DNA of 64,000 nt, taken from assembly GCA_000702685.1 (NCBI GenBank), contig JNJD01000010.1, positions 62,001 to 126,000 on the forward strand, in the 5' to 3' direction. The notes below the pieces were generated by a model. It saw nothing but the letters and a program-made list of their open reading frames with translations. It had not been told where the DNA came from and did no database searches. The DNA comes from Lachnospiraceae bacterium AC2028. GTDB lineage: Bacteria > Bacillota > Clostridia > Lachnospirales > Lachnospiraceae. A program made the translations under genes and the position numbers. Shown in pieces: positions 22,654-31,508 of this stretch (position 1 is its first letter; every line of letters starts with the position of its first letter).

Positions 22654-24495
22654 ATGAACACTGAGATCATAAACGGAAACAGAATATATCTTCGCCCTAT
22701 CACCGCAGATGATACTGCGATGGTCTTGTCGTGGAGAAATTCCGACAGAACTGTCAGAAATTTCTATTACCGGAAACCGATCACTGAAGAAGATCATCTT
22801 AAGTGGCTGACCGACAAGGTTAATACCGGTGAAGTATGGCAGTATATCGTAATCCTGAAAGATACGGATTCTCCGATCGGCTGCGTATATCTCCAGCATA
22901 TCGATCCCGCAACTCTTACGGGTGAGACCGGAGTGTTCTTCTCGGAAGATGCACCTGCGGGACAGGGACTTGCAACCGAAGCGGTTAGACTTCTTGGTGA
23001 TGAGGTCGGCTTCAATATGCTCGGACTTCTTCATCTTGAAGCCAAGGTAATGACCAAAAACACGGCAAGCATGAAGCTGCACGAAAATGCGGGATATCGC
23101 ATAGCCAAAGAGATCAAGGGCGAAACCTGCACGGACGGCGAAGTTGTTGACAGTACATATTTTATCAAGGATGCACCTGTATACAGATGCAATAGAAAGC
23201 CTGTCATAAAAGCAAAGACCGGTAAAATTGCTGTAACAGATGACGGAAGCATCGAAGTAACAGTTCCCGGTTCAAAGAGCATTACCAACAGAGCACTTCT
23301 CATAGCAATGCTCGCTGACGGAGTCTCCGATCTGGAGGGAGTTTTGTTTTCCGATGATACTGAAAGCTTCTTAAGCTGTATGGAGTCCCTCGGTATAGAA
23401 TTCGAAGCCGACAGAAAAAAATGTACGGTCAGGGTAAAAGGCTGTAACGGTCATATTCCCAATAAACAGGCATCGCTTAACGTGGGAAGCGCAGGTACCG
23501 CAGCAAGATTCCTCACCGCGGTTCTCGGTCTTACCGACGGAGGAGAATATCGCCTTGATTCATCCGACCAGATGAAGAAACGTCCAATGGCTCCGCTCCT
23601 CGATTCTCTCAAGGATCTCGGATGCCAGGTCATCTATGAAGGAGAGGAAGGCTTCTTTCCCTTTACTTTGAAACCTCATGGCTTTTCTAAGGCGGAAGTT
23701 ACCGTGGATATAGAGAAGAGCTCACAGTTTCTCAGTGCCCTTCTTATTGCGGCACCGATGTCTTCAGCCGGACTGACCGTTAATATATCCGGCGAACACG
23801 GGCTTAAATATGTCGAGATGACAAGACTCATCATGAAGTCCTTCGGAATCGAAACCGCCGAAACAGCCGCAGCACATGAAGCAGCCACTTCCGCGGATAC
23901 GCTTTCCGACATCCCCCGGGCATACAGAATTCCTTCCGGCACCTACCGCCCTGCAGACTACGATATTGAACCCGACGCCTCGGCTGCGGCATATTTTTAT
24001 GCCATGGCACCGATCCTCGGAAAACATATAACCGTCAAAGGCCTTACCGGGGCTTCCATGCAGGGCGATATCCGCTTCCCCGAGATCCTTAATGAAGCTC
24101 TTAAGTCGGATGCTCCCCTTACGATCGATATGAACAGCTGCTCCGACCAGGCTCTTACCCTTGCGGCAAGCGTCATTAACAGAAAAGCGCCTACGACCAT
24201 AAACGGCATATCCCATATCAGGCACCAGGAATGTGACCGCATAAATGCTATAGTCACAAACCTTACTAAAGCCGGAATAAAGGTCACCGAAAACGGTGAT
24301 GATATAACGATAGAACCCGGAAAACCGAATGCGGCAGACATTGATTCGTTCGGAGATCACCGCGTGGCAATGGCTTTTTCACTGCTCGGACTTATGCAAA
24401 ACGGGATCACTATTCTTGATCCCTGCTGCTGCTCGAAGACCTTCCCCGATTACTTCGCATACTTTGATGAGGTCAGGGAAATGTGCTATAATTAA
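22654..24495 (+). CDS. aroA: Fusion of a GNAT acetyltransferase with EPSP synthase
   Basis: One 613-residue frame with two domains. Residues ~1-180 are a GNAT N-acetyltransferase of the RimJ/RimL-like kind: acetyl-CoA loop PAGQGLATEAVRLL and the NTASMKLHENAGY motif. From ~190 to the end is a full 3-phosphoshikimate 1-carboxyvinyltransferase (shikimate pathway, before chorismate): PGSKSITNRALL, SAGTAARFLTAV, SDQALTLA, RHQECDRI and DHRVAMAFSLLG. The usual NAGT of the PEP-site loop is SAGT here. No stop, frameshift or ribosome site occurs at the junction, so the fusion appears real. The ATG has no clear ribosome site. No other aro genes are adjacent. The target of the acetyltransferase is unknown. 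Confidence 0.9.
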   Translation: MNTEIINGNRIYLRPITADDTAMVLSWRNSDRTVRNFYYRKPITEEDHLKWLTDKVNTGEVWQYIVILKDTDSPIGCVYLQHIDPATLTGETGVFFSEDAPAGQGLATEAVRLLGDEVGFNMLGLLHLEAKVMTKNTASMKLHENAGYRIAKEIKGETCTDGEVVDSTYFIKDAPVYRCNRKPVIKAKTGKIAVTDDGSIEVTVPGSKSITNRALLIAMLADGVSDLEGVLFSDDTESFLSCMESLGIEFEADRKKCTVRVKGCNGHIPNKQASLNVGSAGTAARFLTAVLGLTDGGEYRLDSSDQMKKRPMAPLLDSLKDLGCQVIYEGEEGFFPFTLKPHGFSKAEVTVDIEKSSQFLSALLIAAPMSSAGLTVNISGEHGLKYVEMTRLIMKSFGIETAETAAAHEAATSADTLSDIPRAYRIPSGTYRPADYDIEPDASAAAYFYAMAPILGKHITVKGLTGASMQGDIRFPEILNEALKSDAPLTIDMNSCSDQALTLAASVINRKAPTTINGISHIRHQECDRINAIVTNLTKAGIKVTENGDDITIEPGKPNAADIDSFGDHRVAMAFSLLGLMQNGITILDPCCCSKTFPDYFAYFDEVREMCYN

Positions 24496-24530
24496 CCGAT
24501 ATAGTTACCCGAGACAAACGGAGGTTTCAG

Positions 24531-25694
24531 ATGGCTGACAAGCCTGAAGAAATGAAGCGCGAAAGCGCCTTTATACGAGTGGTCACAGGCATCGGAGGGA
24601 TCAATCACCAGGAGATCCTCGAGATCCTTTCCGTCGCCATTATCATCATCCATGTTGTGATGGTCTTCATGTACCATCTCATGGGTGTGTGGCAGCTTGC
24701 ACTCTACAATATCATCGTGACGGCGTATTATTCGTACTGTCTTACCGTTGTCCGCGAGGGCAAGGTCTTTAAAGGCTATCTTCTTACGTTCATCGAGATA
24801 GTACTCCAGATGGTGATCACCATGTTCTTTATCGGATGGGATTCCGGATTTTTCTGTTACGTGATCGCGATCATTCCTCTGTATTACTATATAAGCATGT
24901 TTGTCACCGGTAATAATGAGAAGGAAAAGAATGAGCACATCTTCACGCCCATGATATGGTCCTTCGTTACACTGGTCATTCTGCTTGCAACATATATCAT
25001 CGGACAGTTCGTTGCTCCCATAGTGCAGATGGAATCCGGAGCCATGAAGGTTGCTTTCATATTCAATGTTGTATTTTCAGTGCTCCTCATTATATGGATG
25101 TCACATTTCTTCGTACTCGGATATAAGAGCTCGATAGACATTCTGTCCAACAGAAATGCATCACTCGATGAAGAAGCAAGCATCGATCCTCTCACGGGTC
25201 TTGTCAACAGACGCACCATGGAACTGTCGCTCGATAAGGCACTTGAGGATGCGAAGAAATCCGGTGCTCTTTTCAGCCTCGTAATGGGAGATATCGATTT
25301 CTTCAAAAGGATCAACGATACATACGGACATGACTGCGGTGACGTATCGCTTGTGGCTGTTGCCGATATCCTTAAGACCTGCGTAAGAGACGGCGATGTC
25401 GTATGCCGCTGGGGCGGTGAGGAATTCCTGCTTCTCGTAAAGGGAAACAGGAGCGTTGCTTCCAATGTTGCGGAACGTATAAGAGCAAGGATTGAAAATA
25501 ATGTTGTCGAGTACGGTGAGCATAAGATCACGTTCACCATGACTCTCGGCGTTTCAACATATGCACCCGGGTATTCGCTCGAGTCGCTGGTAACCCAGGC
25601 AGATGAAAATCTATACTATGGTAAGGAGCACGGCAGGAATCAGGTAGTCTCCACCAAGCCCAAGGTTACTTCTACGGTGTCTGCAGATGTCTGA
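24531..25694 (+). CDS. Membrane-bound diguanylate cyclase (GGDEF)
   Basis: Protein of 387 residues. Residues ~30-195 carry about six hydrophobic segments, a membrane sensor region of no family I can name. A short linker leads to a GGDEF domain beginning SIDPLTGLVNRRTME. The active site is intact, GGEEF at 295-299, with DIDFFKRINDTYGH for metal and GTP binding. Five residues before it is RDGD (286-289), the RxxD allosteric I-site, so product inhibition by cyclic di-GMP is expected. GGAGG precedes the ATG. The stop overlaps the MATE gene start by eight bases, suggesting one transcript. It would make cyclic di-GMP at the membrane in response to an unknown signal. Confidence 0.93.
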   Translation: MADKPEEMKRESAFIRVVTGIGGINHQEILEILSVAIIIIHVVMVFMYHLMGVWQLALYNIIVTAYYSYCLTVVREGKVFKGYLLTFIEIVLQMVITMFFIGWDSGFFCYVIAIIPLYYYISMFVTGNNEKEKNEHIFTPMIWSFVTLVILLATYIIGQFVAPIVQMESGAMKVAFIFNVVFSVLLIIWMSHFFVLGYKSSIDILSNRNASLDEEASIDPLTGLVNRRTMELSLDKALEDAKKSGALFSLVMGDIDFFKRINDTYGHDCGDVSLVAVADILKTCVRDGDVVCRWGGEEFLLLVKGNRSVASNVAERIRARIENNVVEYGEHKITFTMTLGVSTYAPGYSLESLVTQADENLYYGKEHGRNQVVSTKPKVTSTVSADV

Positions 25695-27099
25695 ACAAAT
25701 TCTCGAAAACAGCACAAAAGAAAACAAGATGGGCGTTATGCCCGTAAAGAAACTGATCATCACAATGTCCCTTCCGATGATGATCTCCATGATAGTACAG
25801 GCTCTCTACAATATAGTCGACTCGGTATTCGTATCATGGCTTGATACGGAGTCACTTGCGATGGCTGCGCTCACACTGGCGTTTCCCATACAGAGCCTCA
25901 TGATAGCCGTCGGTTCCGGAACCGGTGTCGGTATCAATGCAATGCTCTCGACATCACTCGGTGAAAAGAGATTCGATAAATCCGATGCCGCAGCCAATCA
26001 GGGGATCCTGCTTGCGTTCTTCAGCTTCATAGTATTTCTTCTCATCGGACTCTTTGCCGTGGATCCGTTCTTCGCTCATCAGAGCAGCGATGCTACTGTC
26101 ATTGCATACGGAGCACCTTATCTTAAGATAGTCACAATGATGTCCTTCGGTCTCTTTATGCAGATGACTCTCGAAAGACTTCTCCAGTCAACGGGTCTTA
26201 CATTCTATTCGATGATCACCCAGACAACAGGTGCGGTCATCAACATCATCCTCGATCCCATCATGATCTTCGGATATTTCGGATGCCCCGCCCTCGGAAC
26301 TGCAGGTGCGGCATATGCCACGGTCATCGGACAGTGCGTTGCGGCAACACTTGCCCTTATCTTCAACCTTACGAAAAACAAAGAGATCCATATCAGCTTA
26401 AAAAGCATTTTTACTCCCGAGTTTTCAACGATCGGAAGGATCTATGTTGTGGGTCTTCCCTCGATACTTATGATGAGCATCGGATCCGTCATGAGCTATT
26501 TCATGAACAAGATCCTCGATGCATTCTCCTCAACTGCGGTCGCTGTATACGGAGTTTACTTCAGGCTCCAGAGCTTCTTCTTTATGCCGGTGTTCGGAAT
26601 GAACAATGGTATCATTCCCGTACTCGCTTACAACTACGGCGCGAAAAAGAGAGAGCGTATCGATGAAGCCCTTCGCTTCGGTGTCATTCTTGCGGTATGC
26701 ATTATGACCGTCGGAACTGTCATCTTCGAAGCGATTCCCGGAAAGCTCCTTGATCTGTTCAATGCCCAGGATCATGTAAAGGCGATAGGTATCCCCGCAA
26801 TGAGGATCATCGCGCTTCACTTCCCGCTTGCCGCGGTAGCGATATCTCTCGGAAGCGTGTTCCAGGCATTTTCTAAGAGCATTTATTCACTTGTTATATC
26901 GGTGTGCAGACAGCTTGTTGTACTTATCCCTGTTGCGTGGGCGCTGGCATACTTTACGCAGAACGTCGGTAATGTATGGTTTTCCTTCCTTGTGGCGGAG
27001 GGCGTGTCATGCACACTTTCGATATTGTTCTTCAGAATTGTTTATAAACAAATAGTTGAGCCGATTGCAAAAACCGACTCGAAGAAAGAGGAGATGTAA
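25687..27099 (+). CDS. MATE family efflux transporter
   Basis: Membrane protein of 470 residues with the twelve hydrophobic segments of the MATE family. PVKKLIITMSLPMMISMIVQ opens the first half and YNIVDSVFVSWL follows in helix 1-2, both characteristic. MATE pumps exchange Na+ or H+ for cationic drugs or metabolites. The start lies within the last eight bases of the cyclase gene in another frame, so translation is likely coupled. The substrate cannot be read from sequence. An ECF-like membrane protein gene follows two bases after the stop. Confidence 0.92.
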   Translation: MSEQILENSTKENKMGVMPVKKLIITMSLPMMISMIVQALYNIVDSVFVSWLDTESLAMAALTLAFPIQSLMIAVGSGTGVGINAMLSTSLGEKRFDKSDAAANQGILLAFFSFIVFLLIGLFAVDPFFAHQSSDATVIAYGAPYLKIVTMMSFGLFMQMTLERLLQSTGLTFYSMITQTTGAVINIILDPIMIFGYFGCPALGTAGAAYATVIGQCVAATLALIFNLTKNKEIHISLKSIFTPEFSTIGRIYVVGLPSILMMSIGSVMSYFMNKILDAFSSTAVAVYGVYFRLQSFFFMPVFGMNNGIIPVLAYNYGAKKRERIDEALRFGVILAVCIMTVGTVIFEAIPGKLLDLFNAQDHVKAIGIPAMRIIALHFPLAAVAISLGSVFQAFSKSIYSLVISVCRQLVVLIPVAWALAYFTQNVGNVWFSFLVAEGVSCTLSILFFRIVYKQIVEPIAKTDSKKEEM

Positions 27100-27100
27100 A

Positions 27101-27637
27101 ATGAACGACAAGACCAAAAAAATCACCACAGCGGCTGCGCTTCTTGCTATATGCATCGTCAGCCAGTTCTTCAAGAATTTCAGCGTCTATATCACCGGCC
27201 CCATCATCAATGCTTGCCTTATCCTTGCGGTAGTATATTGCGGACTGTTCTGGTCGGTGATCATAGCTATCCTTACTCCCGTGACAGCATTCCTTATCAC
27301 CGGAGCTCCCGTCATGAAGGCCGTACCCGCTATCATGCCTCTTGTTATGGCAGGTAACATTGTGCTCGTTGTTGTCTTCTGGCTCTTCGTGAAAAAGAGC
27401 AAAACACTCGTCAAGTTTATCGCAGGCGGTATCATCGGAAGCGTAGCCAAGGGCGCATTCATGGCACTATCCATTTCATACGGAGTGCTTGCTGTCGTAA
27501 CTCTTCCCGAGCCCATGCAGCCCATGCTTCCCAAGCTCCAGCTCACTTACTCGGTCACCCAGCTTGTCACCGCTCTCATCGGACTCGGCTATGCCCTTGT
27601 CATCTGGGCAGCGCTCAAGAAGGCTAAGCCGGAATAA
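27101..27637 (+). CDS. Probable ECF transporter S component
   Basis: Hydrophobic protein of 178 residues with about five or six membrane segments and a short basic N-terminus (NDKTKKITTAAALLAICIVSQ). Size, helix number and the small-residue-rich first helix fit substrate-capture (S) subunits of energy-coupling-factor vitamin transporters, which work with EcfA/EcfT encoded elsewhere. The substrate is not evident. The ATG at 27101 follows GAGGAG; an upstream in-frame ATG lies within the MATE gene. The call rests on overall character, not on a diagnostic motif, so another small membrane protein family is possible. Confidence 0.65.
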   Translation: MNDKTKKITTAAALLAICIVSQFFKNFSVYITGPIINACLILAVVYCGLFWSVIIAILTPVTAFLITGAPVMKAVPAIMPLVMAGNIVLVVVFWLFVKKSKTLVKFIAGGIIGSVAKGAFMALSISYGVLAVVTLPEPMQPMLPKLQLTYSVTQLVTALIGLGYALVIWAALKKAKPE

Positions 27638-27672
27638 AACATAATACCGGAAGATCAAAAAGGAGGTGCAAC

Positions 27673-28302
27673 ATGGCAATTTCAGGTAACCCTATGTATA
27701 AGCTAACGTACGGTCTCTTTGTCCTGACGGCAAGACAGGGCGATAAGTCTAACGGATGTATCATCAACACCGCTATTCAGGTTGCATCAAATCCGGATAA
27801 GATCGCTATAGCGGTTAATAAAGCAAATTATACACATGATATGGTCCTGGCTGCCGGAGAGTTCAATATCTCTGTCATCAGTCAAGCTGCTACATTCGAT
27901 CTCTTCAAGAGATTCGGATTTCAATCCGGCAGGGATGTCGACAAGTTTGAAGGCTTTGGGGATCTTCTGTATTCTTCAAACGGGATTCCGTATATCACCA
28001 AGGGAACAAATTCATATTTCAGTATCAAGGTTACTTCATCCCAGGACCTCGGGTCCCATACTCTCTTTGTAGGAACGATCGAGCACAAGGAAATGCTTTC
28101 CGAAGATGCTTCCGTAACCTACGAGTATTATCAGGAAAATATCAAACCTAAGCCCGAAGCTGTGGGCAAGACACCTGACGGTCAGACCGTGTGGCGCTGC
28201 AAGATCTGCGGATATGAATATGTGGGAGAGGAACTTCCCGATGATTTCATCTGCCCGATCTGCAAGCATCCTGCTTCGGACTTTGAGAAAATAACAAAAT
28301 AA
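27673..28302 (+). CDS. Flavin reductase-rubredoxin fusion (high-molecular-weight rubredoxin type)
   Basis: Protein of 209 residues. Residues ~1-155 are an FMN-binding flavin reductase-like domain (YKLTYGLFVLTARQGDKSNG at the start). Residues ~168-209 are a rubredoxin with two CxxC pairs, WRCKICGYEY and FICPICKHP, to hold one iron. Such fusions in strict anaerobes carry electrons, often to flavodiiron proteins that remove oxygen or NO. An excellent AAGGAGGTG site precedes the ATG. It supports an anaerobic lifestyle for the host. A terminator shared with the opposite-strand gene follows immediately. Confidence 0.93.
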   Translation: MAISGNPMYKLTYGLFVLTARQGDKSNGCIINTAIQVASNPDKIAIAVNKANYTHDMVLAAGEFNISVISQAATFDLFKRFGFQSGRDVDKFEGFGDLLYSSNGIPYITKGTNSYFSIKVTSSQDLGSHTLFVGTIEHKEMLSEDASVTYEYYQENIKPKPEAVGKTPDGQTVWRCKICGYEYVGEELPDDFICPICKHPASDFEKITK

Positions 28303-28307
28303 AAAGT

Positions 28308-28335
28308 AAAACAGAACGCTTAGGCGTTCTGTTTT
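28308..28335. terminator. Bidirectional terminator containing a stop codon
   Basis: AAAACAGAACGC and GCGTTCTGTTTT form a perfect 12-bp stem with a TTAG loop. T-rich and A-rich flanks let it work in both directions. The stop codon of the minus-strand HTH gene is formed by bases 28320-28322 in the loop. Confidence 0.9.
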
Positions 28336-28967
28336 CTTATAAGATCTTCCATGCTGCATCCCAGAGTCTGCGATAGCTTATATACCGTCTCCGCCGATGC
28401 TTTATTGATATCCTTCTTGCCTTGTTCGTATTGCTCGATCATCCTGACCGATACACCTGAATTCTCTGCGAGAGCTTTTTGTGTAAGCTTAGCGTATGTT
28501 CTTAGTCTTGCCAGCTGATCCTTACGGAATTTTTCATCTATCCGGGTATCCATCACTTCGACAAATTTCATAATGTCCGCTTCGTGAAGAGGATCATATA
28601 AACTGACCACATCGGAAATCGGTACTATATTGTTGATCTGTTCAAAAGAGATATTCTTATGCCATTCGTAATATGCCAGTGCCCACCCGGCCCAGTATTC
28701 GGGTGACTTATCATAAATGGGAGAGGGTTTTACTTCGCATTCTCTTCCCGTTGTTCTGTAGATCACCTCATTAGCCAGCTCTGCTCCGGAAATACCTACG
28801 GTCAATCTGGGTTCACCCCGGCCGAATCTGTACGATAATCCCGAAGATATGAAATTTTCGAAGAAAGCAGAGATGTCTCTTTCGAGATCATAAACAGCAA
28901 AATGGAGCATACTCCCCAGAGTGATCCTTGCTCTGCCGAGATATAATTCATCGTAAGCGGTTGTCAT
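28320..28967 (-). CDS. XRE-type HTH protein, probable antitoxin
   Basis: Protein of 215 residues. The C-terminal ~65 residues are a typical XRE/Cro helix-turn-helix (LARLRTYAKLTQKALAENSG, SVRMIEQYEQGKKDINKASA), which binds DNA and often autoregulates. The first ~140 residues are a separate domain I do not recognise, with YWAGWALAYYEW as its most distinctive part. It follows the DUF3990-like gene with a 20-base overlap, the classic layout of a toxin-antitoxin pair in which the N-terminal domain might neutralise the toxin. Having the DNA-binding domain at the C-terminus, and the antitoxin second, is less common. Function is inferred from context. Confidence 0.8.
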   Translation of the reverse strand: MTTAYDELYLGRARITLGSMLHFAVYDLERDISAFFENFISSGLSYRFGRGEPRLTVGISGAELANEVIYRTTGRECEVKPSPIYDKSPEYWAGWALAYYEWHKNISFEQINNIVPISDVVSLYDPLHEADIMKFVEVMDTRIDEKFRKDQLARLRTYAKLTQKALAENSGVSVRMIEQYEQGKKDINKASAETVYKLSQTLGCSMEDLIRKQNA

Positions 28968-29610
28968 CTTTCTTCATCTCCTCTTCAATGATCTTAACTA
29001 CATATAAAGATCCTTTGATAAATCGCTTATCAGCGGATGCATACGCTGCTCTGGCTTTTCTGTCCTTGGTTTCCTTCCGAACCAGCCAATCACTCCTTGA
29101 TACCCTTTCGGATCCGGTAAATCTGATACGCTTAAAAGCTTTCGCACTTTTAAGAACAAACTGATTGCCGAGATCTCCGGGCCGCATCGCTTCACCCAAT
29201 TGCTCATAGGATATGACACCGCTTATAAAATCCTGTGCAAAAGAAAAATAACTGTCATCAGCCCGATATCCTATGATCACATCATAGGTGGAATAATCTA
29301 CAAGGAATTCGTTCAATATATAATCCCTTGCTTCTCTTGCCAGTGGAGCGGTCACTTCGAATGTTCTGTTATCAAGCAAAACAGCCAGCCAGGTCATGAC
29401 CGGATATTTGTTCAGATCCAGGATCTTTAATCCCGAAATATCGAAATCGTACATATTCAGATAACCGTCATGCTCTGAAGTCACACTCCATTCCCTTGCC
29501 ATATCAGGATATTCCGTACAGTAAAATCCGCTTCCGTAATCGTTATGTGACCTTCCGCCGCCTAAAACCGGTTTGTCGATAATGTATTCCGACCCGTGAT
29601 AAAGAATCAT
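28948..29610 (-). CDS. DUF3990-like protein, probable ADP-ribosyltransferase-fold toxin
   Basis: Protein of 220 residues. The start LYHGSEYIIDKPVLGGGRSH followed by DYGSGFYCTE and AREWS matches the pattern of DUF3990 proteins (LYHGS, DFGxGFYxT), which are placed in the ADP-ribosyltransferase fold clan and frequently occur with small partner genes. The His-Gly-Ser and Tyr residues would form the NAD site. The ATG at 29610 has GGAGG at good spacing; an in-frame ATG 12 codons earlier overlaps the promoter. It is cotranscribed with the HTH gene that it overlaps by 20 bases. A toxin role is inferred from family and layout; the target is unknown. Confidence 0.78.
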   Translation of the reverse strand: MILYHGSEYIIDKPVLGGGRSHNDYGSGFYCTEYPDMAREWSVTSEHDGYLNMYDFDISGLKILDLNKYPVMTWLAVLLDNRTFEVTAPLAREARDYILNEFLVDYSTYDVIIGYRADDSYFSFAQDFISGVISYEQLGEAMRPGDLGNQFVLKSAKAFKRIRFTGSERVSRSDWLVRKETKDRKARAAYASADKRFIKGSLYVVKIIEEEMKKDDNRLR

Positions 29611-29637
29611 GATTTTCCTCCATCTGTGGATGTAGTT

Positions 29638-29666
29638 ATTATACACCTACGGATGCATAACTGCAA
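29638..29666 (-). promoter_or_regulatory. Promoter of the probable toxin-antitoxin operon
   Basis: On the minus strand TTGCAG (29666-29661) and a perfect TATAAT (29643-29638) are separated by 17 bases. The start would fall near 29631, giving a ~20-base leader before the toxin ATG. Confidence 0.72.
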
Positions 29667-29672
29667 ATATAG

Positions 29673-29712
29673 AAACAGAGCACCTTGAATTTTATTCAAA
29701 GTGCTCTGTTTT
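29673..29712. terminator. Terminator downstream of the GT-C-like gene
   Basis: AAACAGAGCACCTTGAAT and ATTCAAAGTGCTCTGTTT form an 18-bp stem with one mismatch or G-U pair and a TTT loop. It ends transcription of the minus-strand membrane protein gene before the toxin promoter. Confidence 0.82.
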
Positions 29713-29736
29713 ATTATTCCAGGAATGATTACATTA

Positions 29737-31377
29737 TCACGGCCTGTTCACAAGATTCTTATCCGACACATATACTGTGAACCTCTCGTTCGCAAAAGCT
29801 TCCTCCATGATCGACGGATCATCGAACTGTTCCAGAAAATAGGATTCTTTACCCTTTCTGATCACGTATGCCGTTCTCATATCCGTAGGAAGCGTGGGAG
29901 GATACCAATCCGTGTTGGTAAGCCACCAGTACATCTCGAGTTCATGCATATAATATGAGCAGCCGAAGACCAGTTCTCCGTCTGTGACAAGGGCAAGTCT
30001 GTTGGCGTCCCAGAATTCCGCATATCCGTAATACAGCCCCTCACTCTTCATATAATCCGTGACTTCTTCATACTTAGCCAGATTATCCTTGCAATCGATC
30101 GCTCCTTTGTATGTACATCCCAGATTCAGTACGGAAAAAAGCATTACCGCCAGAACGATCAGATCCGCGAATCTTTTCTTCTCATAGGAGAGCTTTTCAG
30201 TATACATTGCAACCGCCAAAGCAGCCACGAACCATGCGGCAAAGAGATAATAGCTTAACTTGCCAACAGTCAGAAGAACCATCAGCGCGGCGGCAACTCC
30301 GAACATGCAGATGAAAAATCCCAGAGTATCTTTGGCTCTTGAATCCTTGGGGATCTCGAAAACGGCAGGGTCCGAAACGGAATCTGCTTCATCTGCAGCC
30401 TTTTTCTTACCATAGATCGATACCAGAGCCATCACCACCAGAATCAGAAATGCAATTATCATCAGCTGGAGCAGTGACTCCACGCTTCCCACGCGCACAT
30501 TTCCTTCAAATCCGAAATTCATCAGAAACAGTGCGGGAACATCCCTGAATAGATTTGTTACGAAGGTCTCTTTGGATACCACATAAGTTATATAGTCCAC
30601 CTGACCGTGATGAAGAGTGGATATTGCGAAAGCTGCCATTTGCAGAACGGTAAATCCGGTTGCCACAAATCTTCTGAGAGGAAGCTTCCTGCTCAGGAAC
30701 TTGGAATCAATCAGCAGACATATGCATTCATACAGGAAAAGAGGAAACAGCGAGATCTGCACAGTATGCATTCCGCCCGCAGACAGAACCGTCGCAGCGC
30801 AGAACAGAACAAACGCAGGAATCACAAGTTTGATATCCTTCTTCGAGAATTCTTTCTTCTCCTTCAGGAATCTGTAGAACCAGAATGAATAAATGCCTAT
30901 CGTGAAAAAGAGAACATACCAGTCCGCAAATACATAGAAAAGAAGTGCAAAGAAAGGAACAATTTGGTCTTCATTTTCCAATCCGTTCATCGGGAGCGCC
31001 GCCAGCATTAAAAGCGTCAGGATCACGGTTTCCTTTTTCAGCCCTAGCCATTTGAAGAACAGATACATGGTGACTACGAAAAATGCACCCAGCAGCACAC
31101 ACGCAATTCCGGTGGCAAGAGCCATGCTGCCTGTGATCGCATAAAACGGTGCTGCGATTGCGGGCATTCCGAATACGTATCTTTCCGTTGAGCCCGCCCA
31201 GTTATCCGGAGTCAGAGTTTTCTGGTTCCAGATCTCTCGGGCAAGAAGAGATTCCGCGGCGATATCCGAATCTACGTGTGGTATGAAGCAAAACAGATTC
31301 AGATATGCAAATATGCCCAGATACACCGCCAAAAGTGCGGTGATCATAACAAATTGTCCCTTGCGAATGATCTTCAT
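29737..31377 (-). CDS. Polytopic membrane protein, GT-C glycosyltransferase-like
   Basis: Protein of 546 residues with about eleven or twelve hydrophobic segments. After the first helix an outside loop has HVDSDIAAESLLAREIW, an acidic pair in the position used by GT-C glycosyltransferases (PMT/ArnT-like), which use polyprenyl-phosphate sugars outside the membrane. The last ~100 residues form a non-membrane tail. I do not recognise a named family. It is transcribed away from the polysaccharide operon, from a divergent promoter at 31435-31463 shared with the next gene region. It may add a side-chain sugar to the glycan. The membrane topology is certain, the GT-C role moderately likely. Confidence 0.7.
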   Translation of the reverse strand: MKIIRKGQFVMITALLAVYLGIFAYLNLFCFIPHVDSDIAAESLLAREIWNQKTLTPDNWAGSTERYVFGMPAIAAPFYAITGSMALATGIACVLLGAFFVVTMYLFFKWLGLKKETVILTLLMLAALPMNGLENEDQIVPFFALLFYVFADWYVLFFTIGIYSFWFYRFLKEKKEFSKKDIKLVIPAFVLFCAATVLSAGGMHTVQISLFPLFLYECICLLIDSKFLSRKLPLRRFVATGFTVLQMAAFAISTLHHGQVDYITYVVSKETFVTNLFRDVPALFLMNFGFEGNVRVGSVESLLQLMIIAFLILVVMALVSIYGKKKAADEADSVSDPAVFEIPKDSRAKDTLGFFICMFGVAAALMVLLTVGKLSYYLFAAWFVAALAVAMYTEKLSYEKKRFADLIVLAVMLFSVLNLGCTYKGAIDCKDNLAKYEEVTDYMKSEGLYYGYAEFWDANRLALVTDGELVFGCSYYMHELEMYWWLTNTDWYPPTLPTDMRTAYVIRKGKESYFLEQFDDPSIMEEAFANERFTVYVSDKNLVNRP

Positions 31378-31434
31378 ATTATAAAGCCTTTCATTGACCC
31401 GACAACATTCCGTTATCGGATGTGTCCACCGATG

Positions 31435-31463
31435 ATTCTATCAGAGAAGCCCGTAAATCTCAA
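31435..31463 (-). promoter_or_regulatory. Promoter of the minus-strand GT-C-like gene
   Basis: On the minus strand TTGAGA (31463-31458) and TAGAAT (31440-31435) are separated by exactly 17 bases. The leader to the ATG at 31377 would be about 50 bases and includes AAAGG as ribosome site. Confidence 0.65.
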
Positions 31464-31494
31464 TTATCCTGCCCATTTTGACATAAAATAATGA

Positions 31495-31500
31495 TATAAT
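31495..31500 (+). promoter_or_regulatory. -10 element almost touching a start codon
   Basis: A perfect TATAAT ends eight bases before the ATG at 31509. If used, the mRNA would be leaderless or nearly so. A TTGACA at 31478-31483 is too close (11 bases) to pair with it, and no other -35 is evident. Confidence 0.45.
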
Positions 31501-31508
31501 TGTGCATT

